Of a DNA stretch of 64,000 nt, positions 41,568 through 50,275 are shown one piece after another. The stretch is from Cruoricaptor ignavus. GTDB taxonomy: Bacteria > Bacteroidota > Bacteroidia > Flavobacteriales > Weeksellaceae. A program made the position numbers and the translations under genes. The DNA lies in the NCBI RefSeq assembly GCF_900141665.1, contig NZ_FQYI01000006.1, positions 1 to 64,000 of the forward strand, in the 5' to 3' direction. The notes beneath the pieces were generated by a model, which worked only from the letters and a program-made list of their open reading frames with translations, was not told where the DNA came from and did no database searches. Each line of letters begins with the position of its first letter. Positions within the stretch are counted from its first letter, which is position 1.

Positions 41568-42462
41568 CCTGCCTAAGGTTTTGAAGTTCCAAATCTTTTG
41601 ATGATCTTTTCACAAAGGCTTTAATATTCTCAAAATCCTGAACTGCCTGCTGAGGCTCGGGGAATATTTTTGCAAATTTCGCATTGTCTCCGCGCAGCAG
41701 AACACCAGAGACAGCTTTTTCGTTTTCTTCAGAAATCGTACTGTTTTTTTGCAAATATTCAATTAAATCTTCTGTGAGAAGCACCTCAGCGGGAAAGTGG
41801 TACTGGGTGGAAAGAAAGTGGCGCGTAATTTCTATTAAACCCACATAAAAACTGCGGAAATCCCCTGCCTGCAGATAATTTTTTTTCCTTAAATCTTCCA
41901 GCTGCCGCAGCGTGGAGTTGGTGGCTCGCACTTCCGGGCGGCGCATTTTCTTTCCATAACGAAGTATTTGCCATATTGCGACAGCCAACGCCACAGCAGT
42001 GAGCGTCGCGAGAACATACCATTTGTACATCTCCCAGTAGTCGCGGATGCCCAGCGGCAGCTCCTTGTTGTTCATTATATCGATGATGGGGTCGCCCGCC
42101 TGCGCGGGATTGGTCACTTTAATCTCGTAAGGGATGGTGCTGATTTTTCGTCCGTCGATCACGAAATCCAGCGGCGGTATTCGGAAATCCCCCTCCTGGA
42201 AAATTGAGAATTCCACAGTGCGCTCGTACAGATCCTGCGACCGTATGATGGAATCCTTTATAACTTCAAAATGAAACGGCAGCAGCTCGTTCTTTGGTGC
42301 TGCAGCTACATCTTTAGCGTTGACGCCATCTATTTTTATCCGGTAAACATTGGGCTCGCCAACCTCCACAATGTTCTTGTCCAGGGAGGAATAAAGGGTT
42401 TGGCCACGAAGAGAGGCGGCAAAGGAAAAAATAAATAATATGTAAATGCGAAAAAGCTTCAT
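41560..42462 (-). CDS. Bat-operon membrane protein with beta domain, unknown function
   Basis: A 300-residue protein: signal peptide (about 1-20, ending AASLRGQ), an Ig-like beta region to about 135, a membrane helix (WYVLATLTAVALAVAIWQIL) and a cytoplasmic helical domain (FRSFYVGLIEITRHFLSTQY). The fold order resembles a short BatD and it sits between DUF58 and batA in the conserved operon. It is often annotated only as hypothetical. Confidence 0.75.
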   Translation of the reverse strand: MKLFRIYILFIFSFAASLRGQTLYSSLDKNIVEVGEPNVYRIKIDGVNAKDVAAAPKNELLPFHFEVIKDSIIRSQDLYERTVEFSIFQEGDFRIPPLDFVIDGRKISTIPYEIKVTNPAQAGDPIIDIMNNKELPLGIRDYWEMYKWYVLATLTAVALAVAIWQILRYGKKMRRPEVRATNSTLRQLEDLRKKNYLQAGDFRSFYVGLIEITRHFLSTQYHFPAEVLLTEDLIEYLQKNSTISEENEKAVSGVLLRGDNAKFAKIFPEPQQAVQDFENIKAFVKRSSKDLELQNLRQDV

Positions 42463-42467
42463 TTTCC

Positions 42468-43337
42468 TCAGCTTTTTTGAAAAAAACGGTAAAGCTCGCG
42501 GGCATAGTCGCTGCCCGTAGCCAGATTAAGGAAAGTAGCGGATGCGGATTCGAACTCGCTGCCAAGCATTCTCACCCTCTGCTTCTGCTGCTCGGCAAAA
42601 TTATACCGCCACCTTGGGCTGGAGGTATTTGCCCAAAATTCTCTGCCGGTTTCCGCATCGCGCAGCAAGGCATAGCCTACATCAGGGATTATCTCGTCTT
42701 TTTCATCGAAAATCCTTATGGCGAGGAGCGCGTTTTTCTTGGCTGCAATCTTCAGGATTTTCCTGTCAAAATCTTCTCCGAAATCGGAAAACAAGAATAA
42801 AAAACCTCTCCTGCGGTTAAGTTTTACGGCGAGATTCAGGGCTTCATCGAGATTTGCCGCGGCAGGCCGATAGTCGGCAGAGAGGATGCTAGCAATGATG
42901 GTAAGAATGTGCGAGCGCCCCTTCTTAGGCGGAATGATTTTATGAACTTTATCCGAATATAAAATCAGCCCCACCCTGTCGTTGTTTGCCGCGGCGGAGA
43001 AGCCGAGACTTGCGCAGATCTCCGCCACGAATTCCCTCTTCAGCGCCGTTTTAGTTCCATAGTCCATCGATGCCGAAACATCCACCAGGAAGAAAACGCT
43101 GAGCTCCCGCTCTTCCTCCATTACTTTCACAAAGGTATCCTGGAATCTTGCGGTTTTATTCCAGTCAATCCTGCGAACCTCGTCTCCCGGCTCATATTGG
43201 CGCACTTCGGCAAAGCTCATCCCCTGCCCCTGGAAGGTGCTCCGGTATTGCCCCATCATCGCGGCGTGCGTTCGCCTGCGGGTGCGGATTTCTATCTGGC
43301 GTACTTTTTTGAGGATTTCCCTGATTTCCAACTGCAA
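42468..43337 (-). CDS. DUF58-family protein
   Basis: A 289-residue protein with the DUF58 core around YEPGDEVRRIDWNKTARFQD, and a VWA-like segment FFLVDVSASMDYGTK with MIDAS-type residues. DUF58 proteins are regular partners of MoxR ATPases. Here the gene follows moxR by 24 bp and precedes the Bat genes by five. Its helical N-terminus suggests a cytoplasmic location; the exact activity is unknown. Confidence 0.88.
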   Translation of the reverse strand: MQLEIREILKKVRQIEIRTRRRTHAAMMGQYRSTFQGQGMSFAEVRQYEPGDEVRRIDWNKTARFQDTFVKVMEEERELSVFFLVDVSASMDYGTKTALKREFVAEICASLGFSAAANNDRVGLILYSDKVHKIIPPKKGRSHILTIIASILSADYRPAAANLDEALNLAVKLNRRRGFLFLFSDFGEDFDRKILKIAAKKNALLAIRIFDEKDEIIPDVGYALLRDAETGREFWANTSSPRWRYNFAEQQKQRVRMLGSEFESASATFLNLATGSDYARELYRFFQKS

Positions 43338-43361
43338 CTTTTTGCTTTGAGGATTAAAAAA

Positions 43362-44366
43362 TTAAGGCGCCTGAATTTTCGCAAGAATCTGAGACACAAG
43401 GTTTTCCGCCGAAATATCTTCCGCCTCCGCTTCATAAGTAAGGCCTATGCGGTGGCGCAGAACATCCACGGCGAGCTCCTTCACATCTTCCGGGATTACA
43501 AATGCCCTATTCTTCAGAAATGCATTGGCTCGGGCAGCGATGGCAAGGTTGATGGACGCTCGGGGAGATGCGCCGAAGGAAATGTAATTTTTTAAATGCG
43601 GCAAGCCGTACCGCTCCGGGTAGCGCGTAGCGAAAATCATATCGAGGATATAGGTCTCTATTTTTTCATCAAGGTAAATCTGGTTGATGAGCGCCTTGGC
43701 ATCCACCACATTCTGCAGCGAAATCACAGGCTGGATCTTCGGCTGATGCGCAGTGGAAACCATCCTCATCACCTTTCTCTCATCCTCCAGCTCGGGGTAG
43801 TCTATCCGGCACTTCAGCATAAAACGGTCGCTCTGCGCTTCCGGCAGCGTGTAGGTACCTTCCTGATCTATAGGGTTTTGCGTAGCCAAAACCAGGAAAG
43901 GCCGCGGCAGCGGAAGGGTTTCCTCCCCGATGGTTACCTGCTTTTCCTGCATAGCTTCCAGCAATGCCGACTGCACCTTGGATGGTGACCGGTTGATCTC
44001 GTCTGCCAATACGAAATTCGCAAAAATAGGCCCTTTTTTTATGGAAAAATTATTTTCCCTGATGTTATAAATTTGCGTGCCTACCACATCAGCAGGCAGG
44101 AGGTCCGGCGTAAACTGTATGCGGGAAAATTCCCCGTGTACCGCCTCTGCCAAAGTTTTGATTGCGAGCGTTTTCGCAAGCCCGGGTACGCCTTCCAGGA
44201 GGATATGCCCGTTCCCCAAAAGGCCGATCAGCAGGCGGTCCACCATATACTGCTGCCCGATTATGACCTTATTGATCTCCTGCCTTAGGAGGCTGAAAAA
44301 ATAATTCTGCTCGCGTACGCGTTCAGTCAGCTGCCGAATATCATCGGACTGATTTGCTTCTGCCAT
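43362..44366 (-). CDS. MoxR-family AAA+ ATPase
   Basis: The 334-residue ATPase has Walker A LLEGVPGLAKTLAIK (about 56-70), Walker B IFANFVLADEINRS, sensor I FLVLATQNPIDQEG and a C-terminal lid with GASPRASINLAIAARA. MoxR ATPases mature or insert cofactors in VWA-bearing complexes. It is the first gene of the seven-gene Bat operon. Confidence 0.93.
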   Translation of the reverse strand: MAEANQSDDIRQLTERVREQNYFFSLLRQEINKVIIGQQYMVDRLLIGLLGNGHILLEGVPGLAKTLAIKTLAEAVHGEFSRIQFTPDLLPADVVGTQIYNIRENNFSIKKGPIFANFVLADEINRSPSKVQSALLEAMQEKQVTIGEETLPLPRPFLVLATQNPIDQEGTYTLPEAQSDRFMLKCRIDYPELEDERKVMRMVSTAHQPKIQPVISLQNVVDAKALINQIYLDEKIETYILDMIFATRYPERYGLPHLKNYISFGASPRASINLAIAARANAFLKNRAFVIPEDVKELAVDVLRHRIGLTYEAEAEDISAENLVSQILAKIQAP

Positions 44367-44609
44367 TTTTTTATTAAAAAATAAGTGGTAAAATTGCGAT
44401 AATTCCCGCTATTAATCAAGCTGGCAAAGTCTAATTTTGGTTAAAATTTGTTAAAGCCAATTAACGCTCCTGCCAGATTTTCTAAAACTCCCTCGGAATC
44501 TTAATATGCAGAACCCAATTTTGAAGCCTGATTTCCGTTGCCGAATTTACAAATCTATTGATTTTAATTTTCTAAAAACTTTATCCTTACTTTTGGAAAA
44601 AGTTTCCCG
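44367..44609. promoter_or_regulatory. Divergent intergenic region between moxR and the DinB gene
   Basis: It holds a rightward TACTTTTG (44588-44595), a TAnnTTTG match 14 nt before the DinB start. No clear element was found for the leftward moxR operon. No hairpin or other gene is seen. Confidence 0.5.
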
Positions 44610-45089
44610 ATGAATTTTCATTTCCAGGCGCACCGGCAGATCAGACTAAACCTCCGCCAGCTGCTGCGCGAGACCCCTACGGAAGACCTTCTGCTGATCC
44701 CGGACGGATTCAATAACAATATGTACTGGAACATTGCGCACAGCGTGGCCACGCAGCAGCTGCTGCACTACTACCTTAGCGGGAACCCCTTCCGTATAGA
44801 TAAATACTGGATCGAGACTTACAAAAAGGGTACGCTGCCGAACCTGAGCGTAAATGCATCCGAGATTGAAGATCTGGATTTTTTGCTGACGGAGACATCG
44901 AAGATACTGCTGAAGGACTATGATGCGGATTTCTTCCCGGAATACCAGAAATATACCACCAGTTTCGGGCTGGTACTGCACGACATTCAGGAAGCCATTA
45001 TCTTCAACAATATGCACGAATGCCAGCACTACGGCTACGCGCTGGCGCAGAAAAGGGCCATCCTCGGCGAGAGGAGCTGGGAGGAGTGA
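44610..45089 (+). CDS. DinB-family protein
   Basis: A 159-residue four-helix protein with histidines placed as in DinB/YfiT metal-binding folds: NIAHSVATQQLLHYYL (about 48) and HECQHYGYALAQKRA near the C-terminus. Members of this superfamily include thiol transferases using bacillithiol or mycothiol, but substrate cannot be told here. Single-gene unit with its own -7 element, upstream of rlmB. Confidence 0.8.
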   Translation: MNFHFQAHRQIRLNLRQLLRETPTEDLLLIPDGFNNNMYWNIAHSVATQQLLHYYLSGNPFRIDKYWIETYKKGTLPNLSVNASEIEDLDFLLTETSKILLKDYDADFFPEYQKYTTSFGLVLHDIQEAIIFNNMHECQHYGYALAQKRAILGERSWEE

Positions 45090-45132
45090 TCCATATTTTT
45101 AAAAAATCCCGAAATTTGCGAAAAATTTACAT

Positions 45133-45894
45133 TTGAATAAGGAGAAAAAAGAAGACTTCATTTTCGGGATCCGCCCCGTGATGGAGGCTCTGGATGCTGG
45201 GAAAACTATTGACAAAGTTTTCCTTCAGCAAGGCCTCCAGGGGCAGAACTATGCCGAGCTGAAAGCCCTTCTGGCGAAGCAGAAAATAAAGCCGAACATT
45301 GTGCCCCCCGAAAAGCTGAACCGCTTCACCCGGAAGAACCACCAGGGCGTGGTGGCATTCATCTCAGATGTTCCTTTTTACAAAATTGAGGATGTGCTGC
45401 CGGGTATTTTTGAGCAAGGGGAAACTCCCTTCCTTCTCATCCTGGACAGGCTTACGGATGTACGGAATTTCGGGGCGATATGCCGCACGGCGGAGTGCAC
45501 GGGCGTTCACGCCATCATCATCCCGGAGAAGGGCGCGGCGCCGGTAAATTCCGATGCGATAAAAACTTCTGCGGGTGCCATTTACAACCTTAAAATCTGC
45601 AAGGAAAGCAATCTCGCGCACACTCTGGACTACCTGCAGCAGAGTGGCGTCCAGGTTTTTGCGGCTACAGAAAAGGCCGAAAAATACATCTATGATGCCG
45701 ACCTGCGAGAGCCCTGCGCCATTGTAATGGGGAATGAGGAGGCGGGAATCTCGAAGGAAGTTCTGCATCACGCCGATGAAAAAGTAAAGCTGCCCCTCCT
45801 TGGCAAAACGCAGAGCCTGAATGTGTCCGTAGCGTGCGGAGCGATCCTCTACGAGGCGGTACGGCAGAAATCCGGCGGCGGAAATTTAAAATAA
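45133..45894 (+). CDS. rlmB: 23S rRNA (guanosine-2'-O)-methyltransferase RlmB-type (SpoU family)
   Basis: A 253-residue SPOUT methyltransferase. The N-terminal substrate-binding domain (EDFIFGIRPVMEALDAG) is followed by the knot with ILDRLTDVRNFGAICRTAEC, IIIPEKGAAPVNSDAIKTSA, IVMGNEEAGIS and LGKTQSLNVSVACG. It methylates the 2'-hydroxyl of a conserved 23S guanosine. The TTG at 45133 is the only start that gives the full N-terminal domain. A TAnnTTTG-like string overlaps it, so the true promoter must lie further upstream. Confidence 0.9.
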   Translation: MNKEKKEDFIFGIRPVMEALDAGKTIDKVFLQQGLQGQNYAELKALLAKQKIKPNIVPPEKLNRFTRKNHQGVVAFISDVPFYKIEDVLPGIFEQGETPFLLILDRLTDVRNFGAICRTAECTGVHAIIIPEKGAAPVNSDAIKTSAGAIYNLKICKESNLAHTLDYLQQSGVQVFAATEKAEKYIYDADLREPCAIVMGNEEAGISKEVLHHADEKVKLPLLGKTQSLNVSVACGAILYEAVRQKSGGGNLK

Positions 45895-45965
45895 AAAATC
45901 TCCGGCTCTCCTGCAGAATTCGGCATAGAAATAGCAGAGTTGCCAATCTAAAAAAAATCATCAGA

Positions 45966-47030
45966 ATGAAAAAAATAACAGCAATCGCGCTGATCGGCAT
46001 AGCTCTCACCGGGTGCAAAAAGGACGGGCAAACCGCCAGCAAGGAGACGAATAAAGCAGGAAAAGCCAGTGCAGAAGCGCCCGCAAATACGGAGCGGACG
46101 GAGGAGCCTGCCCCCGAGATAGCCGAAGTGAAGCCCGCTATTTCCGACTCTGCGGGGGTCTACACGCAATCTTACAAACTGGTGCCGGGGCAGAGCTACC
46201 CGCTGACGACTTATACGAAAAATGTACAGACACTTACCGCTCCAGACGGCAAGGCGGTCTCCGGAACTTCGGAGGCGACTGACGAGATGAGCTTTAGGGT
46301 GAATAAATTTGAAAATAATATTTATGACATCACGATAAACCTCATCGGGAAGAAGAATTCTGAAACAGCGAACGGGCAGAAAATTTCCATAGATACCAAC
46401 TCCCCCGAGCCGAAGGACGAGAACCTGAAACTGATGTGGGCGGTGAACAAGGCACTGGCTGGCAACCAGCTGAAAATGATGATGAAGCCGGATGGCACAG
46501 TGCTGTCCGTTTCTGGTTTTGACAATATTTACACTAAGGTGGAAAGTGTGATAAAAAAACACCTGAAAAGTGCCGAACAGCAGCAAAATTTTATGGCTGG
46601 TTTTAAACAAAGTTTAAGTGATAGGTCGCTAAAAGAGCAGCTGGAAAAGAACTTGAATGTTTTACCAAAAAAGGGGGCGAAAATCGGGGAAAGCTGGACG
46701 CACACGGAAAATGCCTCTCCTGATGGCTCCGTAAAACTTACTACTACCTACACTCTGAAATCGGTAGATGATACCAGAGCTATCCTCAGCGTATCCGGAG
46801 GGATTCCGAAGAAGTCTGACAAGCGTAGCAAAGACGGGATGACGCACAGCATCAGCTCGGAAATGAGCCAGAGCGGCACGGTAATTTTCGACCGGAATAC
46901 GGGGTGGGTCTACAATCAGAACATCGCCGTGAAGACTAGCCAGAGCGAAAGCATCTCGGATGGGAAACAGAGCCAGACGATAAAAAACAATGCGGTGACC
47001 ACAGTAATCGTAAACCCGGGTAATAAATAG
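45966..47030 (+). CDS. Lipoprotein, DUF6263-like
   Basis: From the ATG at 45966 the product has 354 residues with a lipoprotein signal (MKKITAIALIGIALTGCKKD, lipobox cysteine at 17). A low-complexity Ala/Glu/Thr-rich spacer follows to about residue 60, then a large beta-rich domain of the DUF6263 type. The upstream frame to 45834 overlaps rlmB and is not used because the lipobox start is so clear. It is followed by a small membrane protein five bases on. Function unknown. Confidence 0.8.
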   Translation: MKKITAIALIGIALTGCKKDGQTASKETNKAGKASAEAPANTERTEEPAPEIAEVKPAISDSAGVYTQSYKLVPGQSYPLTTYTKNVQTLTAPDGKAVSGTSEATDEMSFRVNKFENNIYDITINLIGKKNSETANGQKISIDTNSPEPKDENLKLMWAVNKALAGNQLKMMMKPDGTVLSVSGFDNIYTKVESVIKKHLKSAEQQQNFMAGFKQSLSDRSLKEQLEKNLNVLPKKGAKIGESWTHTENASPDGSVKLTTTYTLKSVDDTRAILSVSGGIPKKSDKRSKDGMTHSISSEMSQSGTVIFDRNTGWVYNQNIAVKTSQSESISDGKQSQTIKNNAVTTVIVNPGNK

Positions 47031-47035
47031 ACGCC

Positions 47036-47239
47036 ATGAAATACATCCTGGAACTTATCCTGAGTACTGCCATCGTCTTCTTTGTTTGGAACTGGCTGCA
47101 GGGCTTTTTTCCCCAGAGAAGATTCAGCAGGAAACCGAAGGAAGAAAATTTTCCGAAAGGAACTTCGGGTAAAATCAAGTGGGATGCGGAGACGGCTGAG
47201 TACGAGGAAATTCCTAATGAACCGAACAATACAAAATAA
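47036..47239 (+). CDS. Small membrane protein, DUF4834-like
   Basis: The 67-residue protein has one membrane helix (about 4-24) and a charged C-terminal half (GTSGKIKWDAETAEYEEI) typical of the flavobacterial DUF4834 family. It follows the lipoprotein gene by five bases and is ended by a strong terminator. Role unknown. Confidence 0.7.
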   Translation: MKYILELILSTAIVFFVWNWLQGFFPQRRFSRKPKEENFPKGTSGKIKWDAETAEYEEIPNEPNNTK

Positions 47240-47240
47240 A

Positions 47241-47264
47241 ACCGCGGGTTCGCGGTCTTTTTTT
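47241..47264 (+). terminator. Terminator after the DUF4834-like gene
   Basis: ACCGCG (47241-47246) and CGCGGT (47251-47256) with a GGTT loop, followed by a run of eight Ts. Confidence 0.9.
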
Positions 47265-47288
47265 TGGCGACTGCCAAAATCCACAGAA

Positions 47289-47319
47289 TTGCGGATGGCG
47301 CGCATACTTCGTAATTTTG
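47289..47319 (+). promoter_or_regulatory. uvrC promoter
   Basis: TTG (47289-47291), 20 bp, then TAATTTTG (47312-47319). The ATG at 47324 is only four bases beyond, so the message should be leaderless or nearly so. Confidence 0.65.
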
Positions 47320-47323
47320 CCCT

Positions 47324-49114
47324 ATGAATTCTGAGCTGGAACTTCAATTGAAATCTCTGCCGAATGAACCGGGCGTCTACAGATATTACGACAAGAACAA
47401 TCAGCTACTGTATGTAGGAAAGGCTAAGAACCTGAAAAACAGGGTATTATCTTACTTCAACAAAAACCTTTCCGGCTACAGAACGCGGATAATGGTAGGG
47501 AAAATACACCGGCTGGAAACCACGATAGTACCAAGCGAGTACGATGCCCTGCTGCTGGAAAACAACCTGATAAAGGAACATCAGCCCTTCTATAATGTAA
47601 ATATGAAGGACGATAAAAGCTACCCGTGGATCTGCATCAAGAACGAACATTTCCCCAGAATCTTCCTGACAAGAAGGGTGATAAAAGACGGCTCCGAATA
47701 CTACGGCCCTTACGCCAAGGTAAAGCCAGCCAGGGTGCTGCTGGATACGATAAGGCACATCTACAAAATCCGCACCTGCAACCTGAACCTTAGCCCAGAG
47801 AAAATAGCCGAGGGAAAATACAAGGTGTGCCTGGAGTACCACATAAAAAACTGCGCCGGGCCGTGCGAAATGCTGGAAGCGGAGGACGAATACAACCGGA
47901 AAATCAATGCCATCCGTGGAATTATCAAGGGGGATTTCCGCTTGGCGAAGGCCTATCTTACGGAGGAAATGATGCGCTACGCCGAAAACCTGGAATTTGA
48001 AAACGCACAGCTCGTGAAGGAACGGATGGACCTGCTGGAAAACTACCAGGCGAAGCATACCGTGGTAAACCCAGCGGTAAACGATGTGGATGTTTTCGGG
48101 ATGGCGAGTGATGAAACGGCTGCCTATGTCAATTATTTCAAAATTCAGAATGGGAACATCATCCAAAGCTACACTACGGAAATAAAGAAGGTGCTGGAAG
48201 AAAGCGACGAGGAAATCCTAGAAGAAGCGCTGATAGAAATCCGGCAGAAATTCGCTTCAGAATCAAAGGAAATCCTGTTGCCATTCCACCTGAATTTCGA
48301 AATACCTGGCGTGAAATTCATAGTGCCGCAAATTGGCGATAAAAAGCGTCTGGTAGAGCTTTCCGCACAAAACGCGAAGGAATACCGCATCGAAAAACTG
48401 AAGCAGATCCAAATCGTAGATCCCGATAGGCACACCAACCGAATAATGGCAGAGATGCAGAAAAACCTGAGAATGCCCGAAGAACCGAGGCATATAGAAG
48501 GCTTTGACAACTCGAACATTCAGGGCAGCAACCCTGTTTCAGCCTGCGTGGTTTTTAAGGACGGCAAACCGAGCAAGGCAGATTACCGCATCTTCCATCC
48601 CAAAACTGTGGAAGGGCCGAACGACTTTGCCACGATGGAAGAAGTGATCTTCCGCCGCTACAAAAGGTTGCTGGATGAGGAAGAGCCTTTGCCACAGCTC
48701 ATCGTGATAGATGGTGGGAAGGGCCAGCTTTCCGCCGCAGTAAAATCGCTGAAGCAACTTGGGCTGTACGGCAATATCACAGTCATCGGCATTGCGAAAA
48801 GGCTGGAAGAAATATTCTTCCCAGAAGATCCCATTCCGCTATATCTGGATAAAAAATCTGAGACGCTAAAAATCCTGCAAAGAGTGCGAGACGAAGCGCA
48901 CAGGTTTGGCGTAAGGCACCACAGAACGCGCCGGAAAAATTCAACGATAAAAACCGAGCTGGACGAAATTCCGGGCGTTGGTCCGAAAAGCGTGCAGCTG
49001 CTTTTCACGAAGCTGAAATCCGTGAAGCGCATAAAGGAAGCACCGCTGGAAACGCTGGAAGAAATCCTGGGCAAAAGCAAAGGAAAAGTGGTGTGGGAGT
49101 ATTTTAATGGGTAA
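47324..49114 (+). CDS. uvrC: UvrABC system protein C
   Basis: A 596-residue excinuclease subunit. It has the GIY-YIG nuclease (GVYRYYDKNNQLLYVGKAKN, about 18-37), a UVR helical segment around residues 200-235 and the RNase H-like C-terminal nuclease (IEGFDNSNIQGSNPVSACVV). The HhH tail is ELDEIPGVGPKSVQLLFTKL. It makes both incisions in nucleotide excision repair. Length and all domains are as in the family. Confidence 0.95.
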   Translation: MNSELELQLKSLPNEPGVYRYYDKNNQLLYVGKAKNLKNRVLSYFNKNLSGYRTRIMVGKIHRLETTIVPSEYDALLLENNLIKEHQPFYNVNMKDDKSYPWICIKNEHFPRIFLTRRVIKDGSEYYGPYAKVKPARVLLDTIRHIYKIRTCNLNLSPEKIAEGKYKVCLEYHIKNCAGPCEMLEAEDEYNRKINAIRGIIKGDFRLAKAYLTEEMMRYAENLEFENAQLVKERMDLLENYQAKHTVVNPAVNDVDVFGMASDETAAYVNYFKIQNGNIIQSYTTEIKKVLEESDEEILEEALIEIRQKFASESKEILLPFHLNFEIPGVKFIVPQIGDKKRLVELSAQNAKEYRIEKLKQIQIVDPDRHTNRIMAEMQKNLRMPEEPRHIEGFDNSNIQGSNPVSACVVFKDGKPSKADYRIFHPKTVEGPNDFATMEEVIFRRYKRLLDEEEPLPQLIVIDGGKGQLSAAVKSLKQLGLYGNITVIGIAKRLEEIFFPEDPIPLYLDKKSETLKILQRVRDEAHRFGVRHHRTRRKNSTIKTELDEIPGVGPKSVQLLFTKLKSVKRIKEAPLETLEEILGKSKGKVVWEYFNG

Positions 49115-49140
49115 GAGCCCAGAGCCAAGGAAAAAGGAAA

Positions 49141-49320
49141 AAGGCAAAAGGTAAAAGGTAAAAGGTAAAAGTGTCGTCCCGCTGAACTTGCCGAAGCGTT
49201 TAAATTTTTCAATCTAAACCTTAAAAATTTTTTGCCCTTCGACAAGCTCAGGTGACAATCCGCTCAAACTTAATCTCCGCCTAAACCTCAATCTCAACCT
49301 TAACCTAAAACTTAACCTCA
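49141..49320. repeat. Low-complexity and REP-like repeat region
   Basis: It starts with three tandem GGTAAAA units (about 49150-49170). An imperfect inverted pair follows, GTCCCGCTGAACTTGCCGAAG against CTTCGACAAGCTCAGGTGAC, a REP-type palindrome. Tandem, degenerate AACCTNAACCTAAA units then run to about 49325. Part of it can form a hairpin behind uvrC. The same AACCTTAACC motif recurs at about 50170-50240. Confidence 0.65.
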
Positions 49321-49336
49321 GCCCAAACCTTACTTT

Positions 49337-50077
49337 TTATTTCGCCCTTTTATAAACCGTTCTCGCAAAATTGCCGTCGTTTGTTGGGATTTCGATGATT
49401 AAATCATTGCCATCGAAATAGCCCAGCGCAAAATTGCCGTTTTCCAATTTGCAGTGGTAAACATCGCGCTTTCCGGACTGCGTGAAAGTTGCAAAAGGCA
49501 CAGAACTGGAAGCGTTCGACAAGATAAATTGTTTGGAATTGAGATTGATTCTGCTGAGAGAAATGGTGCCATTGCTGTAGATTTCCGCTTTGGAATTCGT
49601 GGTGGAATTCGGTTCCGTTTTCGCCGGCGTTTCAGCTATCTTCGGAGCTTCGGTTTTGGCAAAATCCTTCTGCACAGGCTTCGATTCCGGAAGGCTGGCA
49701 AGCGCCTTGTTCAGCGCATCGGGATAGCCGGTGTCGTAATCCTTATCGTTGGAAGCGCCCGTGAAACTTGCGATTTGCCTGCCATTACAATCCGAGAAAT
49801 TCACGGTGATTTTATTCTTCAGCAGGCTGGAAGAATTGGCGATTTCTGCGCTGAGGACATTGCAGTTGTTCTGCGCTTCGGCAGGCCATTCCTGCTGCTT
49901 TCCTTCCAGCACGGCATAGTTTTTCGCGTTCAGTTTTTGCTTCAGGATTTTCGGTAGGCCGTAATCATTTTTTCGGAAGTCCTTCATTTCGGAAGGCACG
50001 GCAATGTATTTGTAATCCTGAATTTGCGCCGAGAAAAGCGGGGCGAAAAACAGCGGAAGGTATGCCAACTTTTTCAT
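49337..50077 (-). CDS. Secreted protein, unknown function
   Basis: A 246-residue protein: signal peptide (about 1-17, ending APLFSAQ), an alpha/beta domain with NCNVLSAEIANSSS and SDCNGRQIASFTG, a low-complexity Ala/Thr/Glu/Pro spacer (about 135-165) and a short beta domain. It is common in flavobacteria as a hypothetical, and I recognise no family. It is monocistronic between two repeat-rich regions. Confidence 0.65.
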   Translation of the reverse strand: MKKLAYLPLFFAPLFSAQIQDYKYIAVPSEMKDFRKNDYGLPKILKQKLNAKNYAVLEGKQQEWPAEAQNNCNVLSAEIANSSSLLKNKITVNFSDCNGRQIASFTGASNDKDYDTGYPDALNKALASLPESKPVQKDFAKTEAPKIAETPAKTEPNSTTNSKAEIYSNGTISLSRINLNSKQFILSNASSSVPFATFTQSGKRDVYHCKLENGNFALGYFDGNDLIIEIPTNDGNFARTVYKRAK

Positions 50078-50155
50078 TGGGAAAAAATTTTCGTAAAGAT
50101 AGGAAAAAGAGCCAAGAGCAAATTGCGTTTCATTGCTTCTACCTTAAAATTTTGC

Positions 50156-50240
50156 CCACCCTAAGACTTAACCTAAAACTTAATATCAACCTTAACCTAA
50201 AATTTTATAATATTGCATTAAATTTGCTTGAAGGATTTAA
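50156..50240. repeat. Degenerate AACCTTAACCTAAA repeat
   Basis: Four to five imperfect copies of an ACTTAACCTAAA-like unit, matching those at about 49270-49325 on the other side of the secreted-protein gene. At its right edge TAAATTTG (50219-50226) can serve as the -7 element of the GLPGLI gene. Confidence 0.5.
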
Positions 50241-50275
50241 CCTAAACATTATAAATTTATCAAAAAAAAAGAATT

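Noticed and set aside
45128-45135. TACATTTG as rlmB promoter
   Set aside because: It overlaps the only usable start codon (TTG at 45133), so transcription would begin inside the gene.
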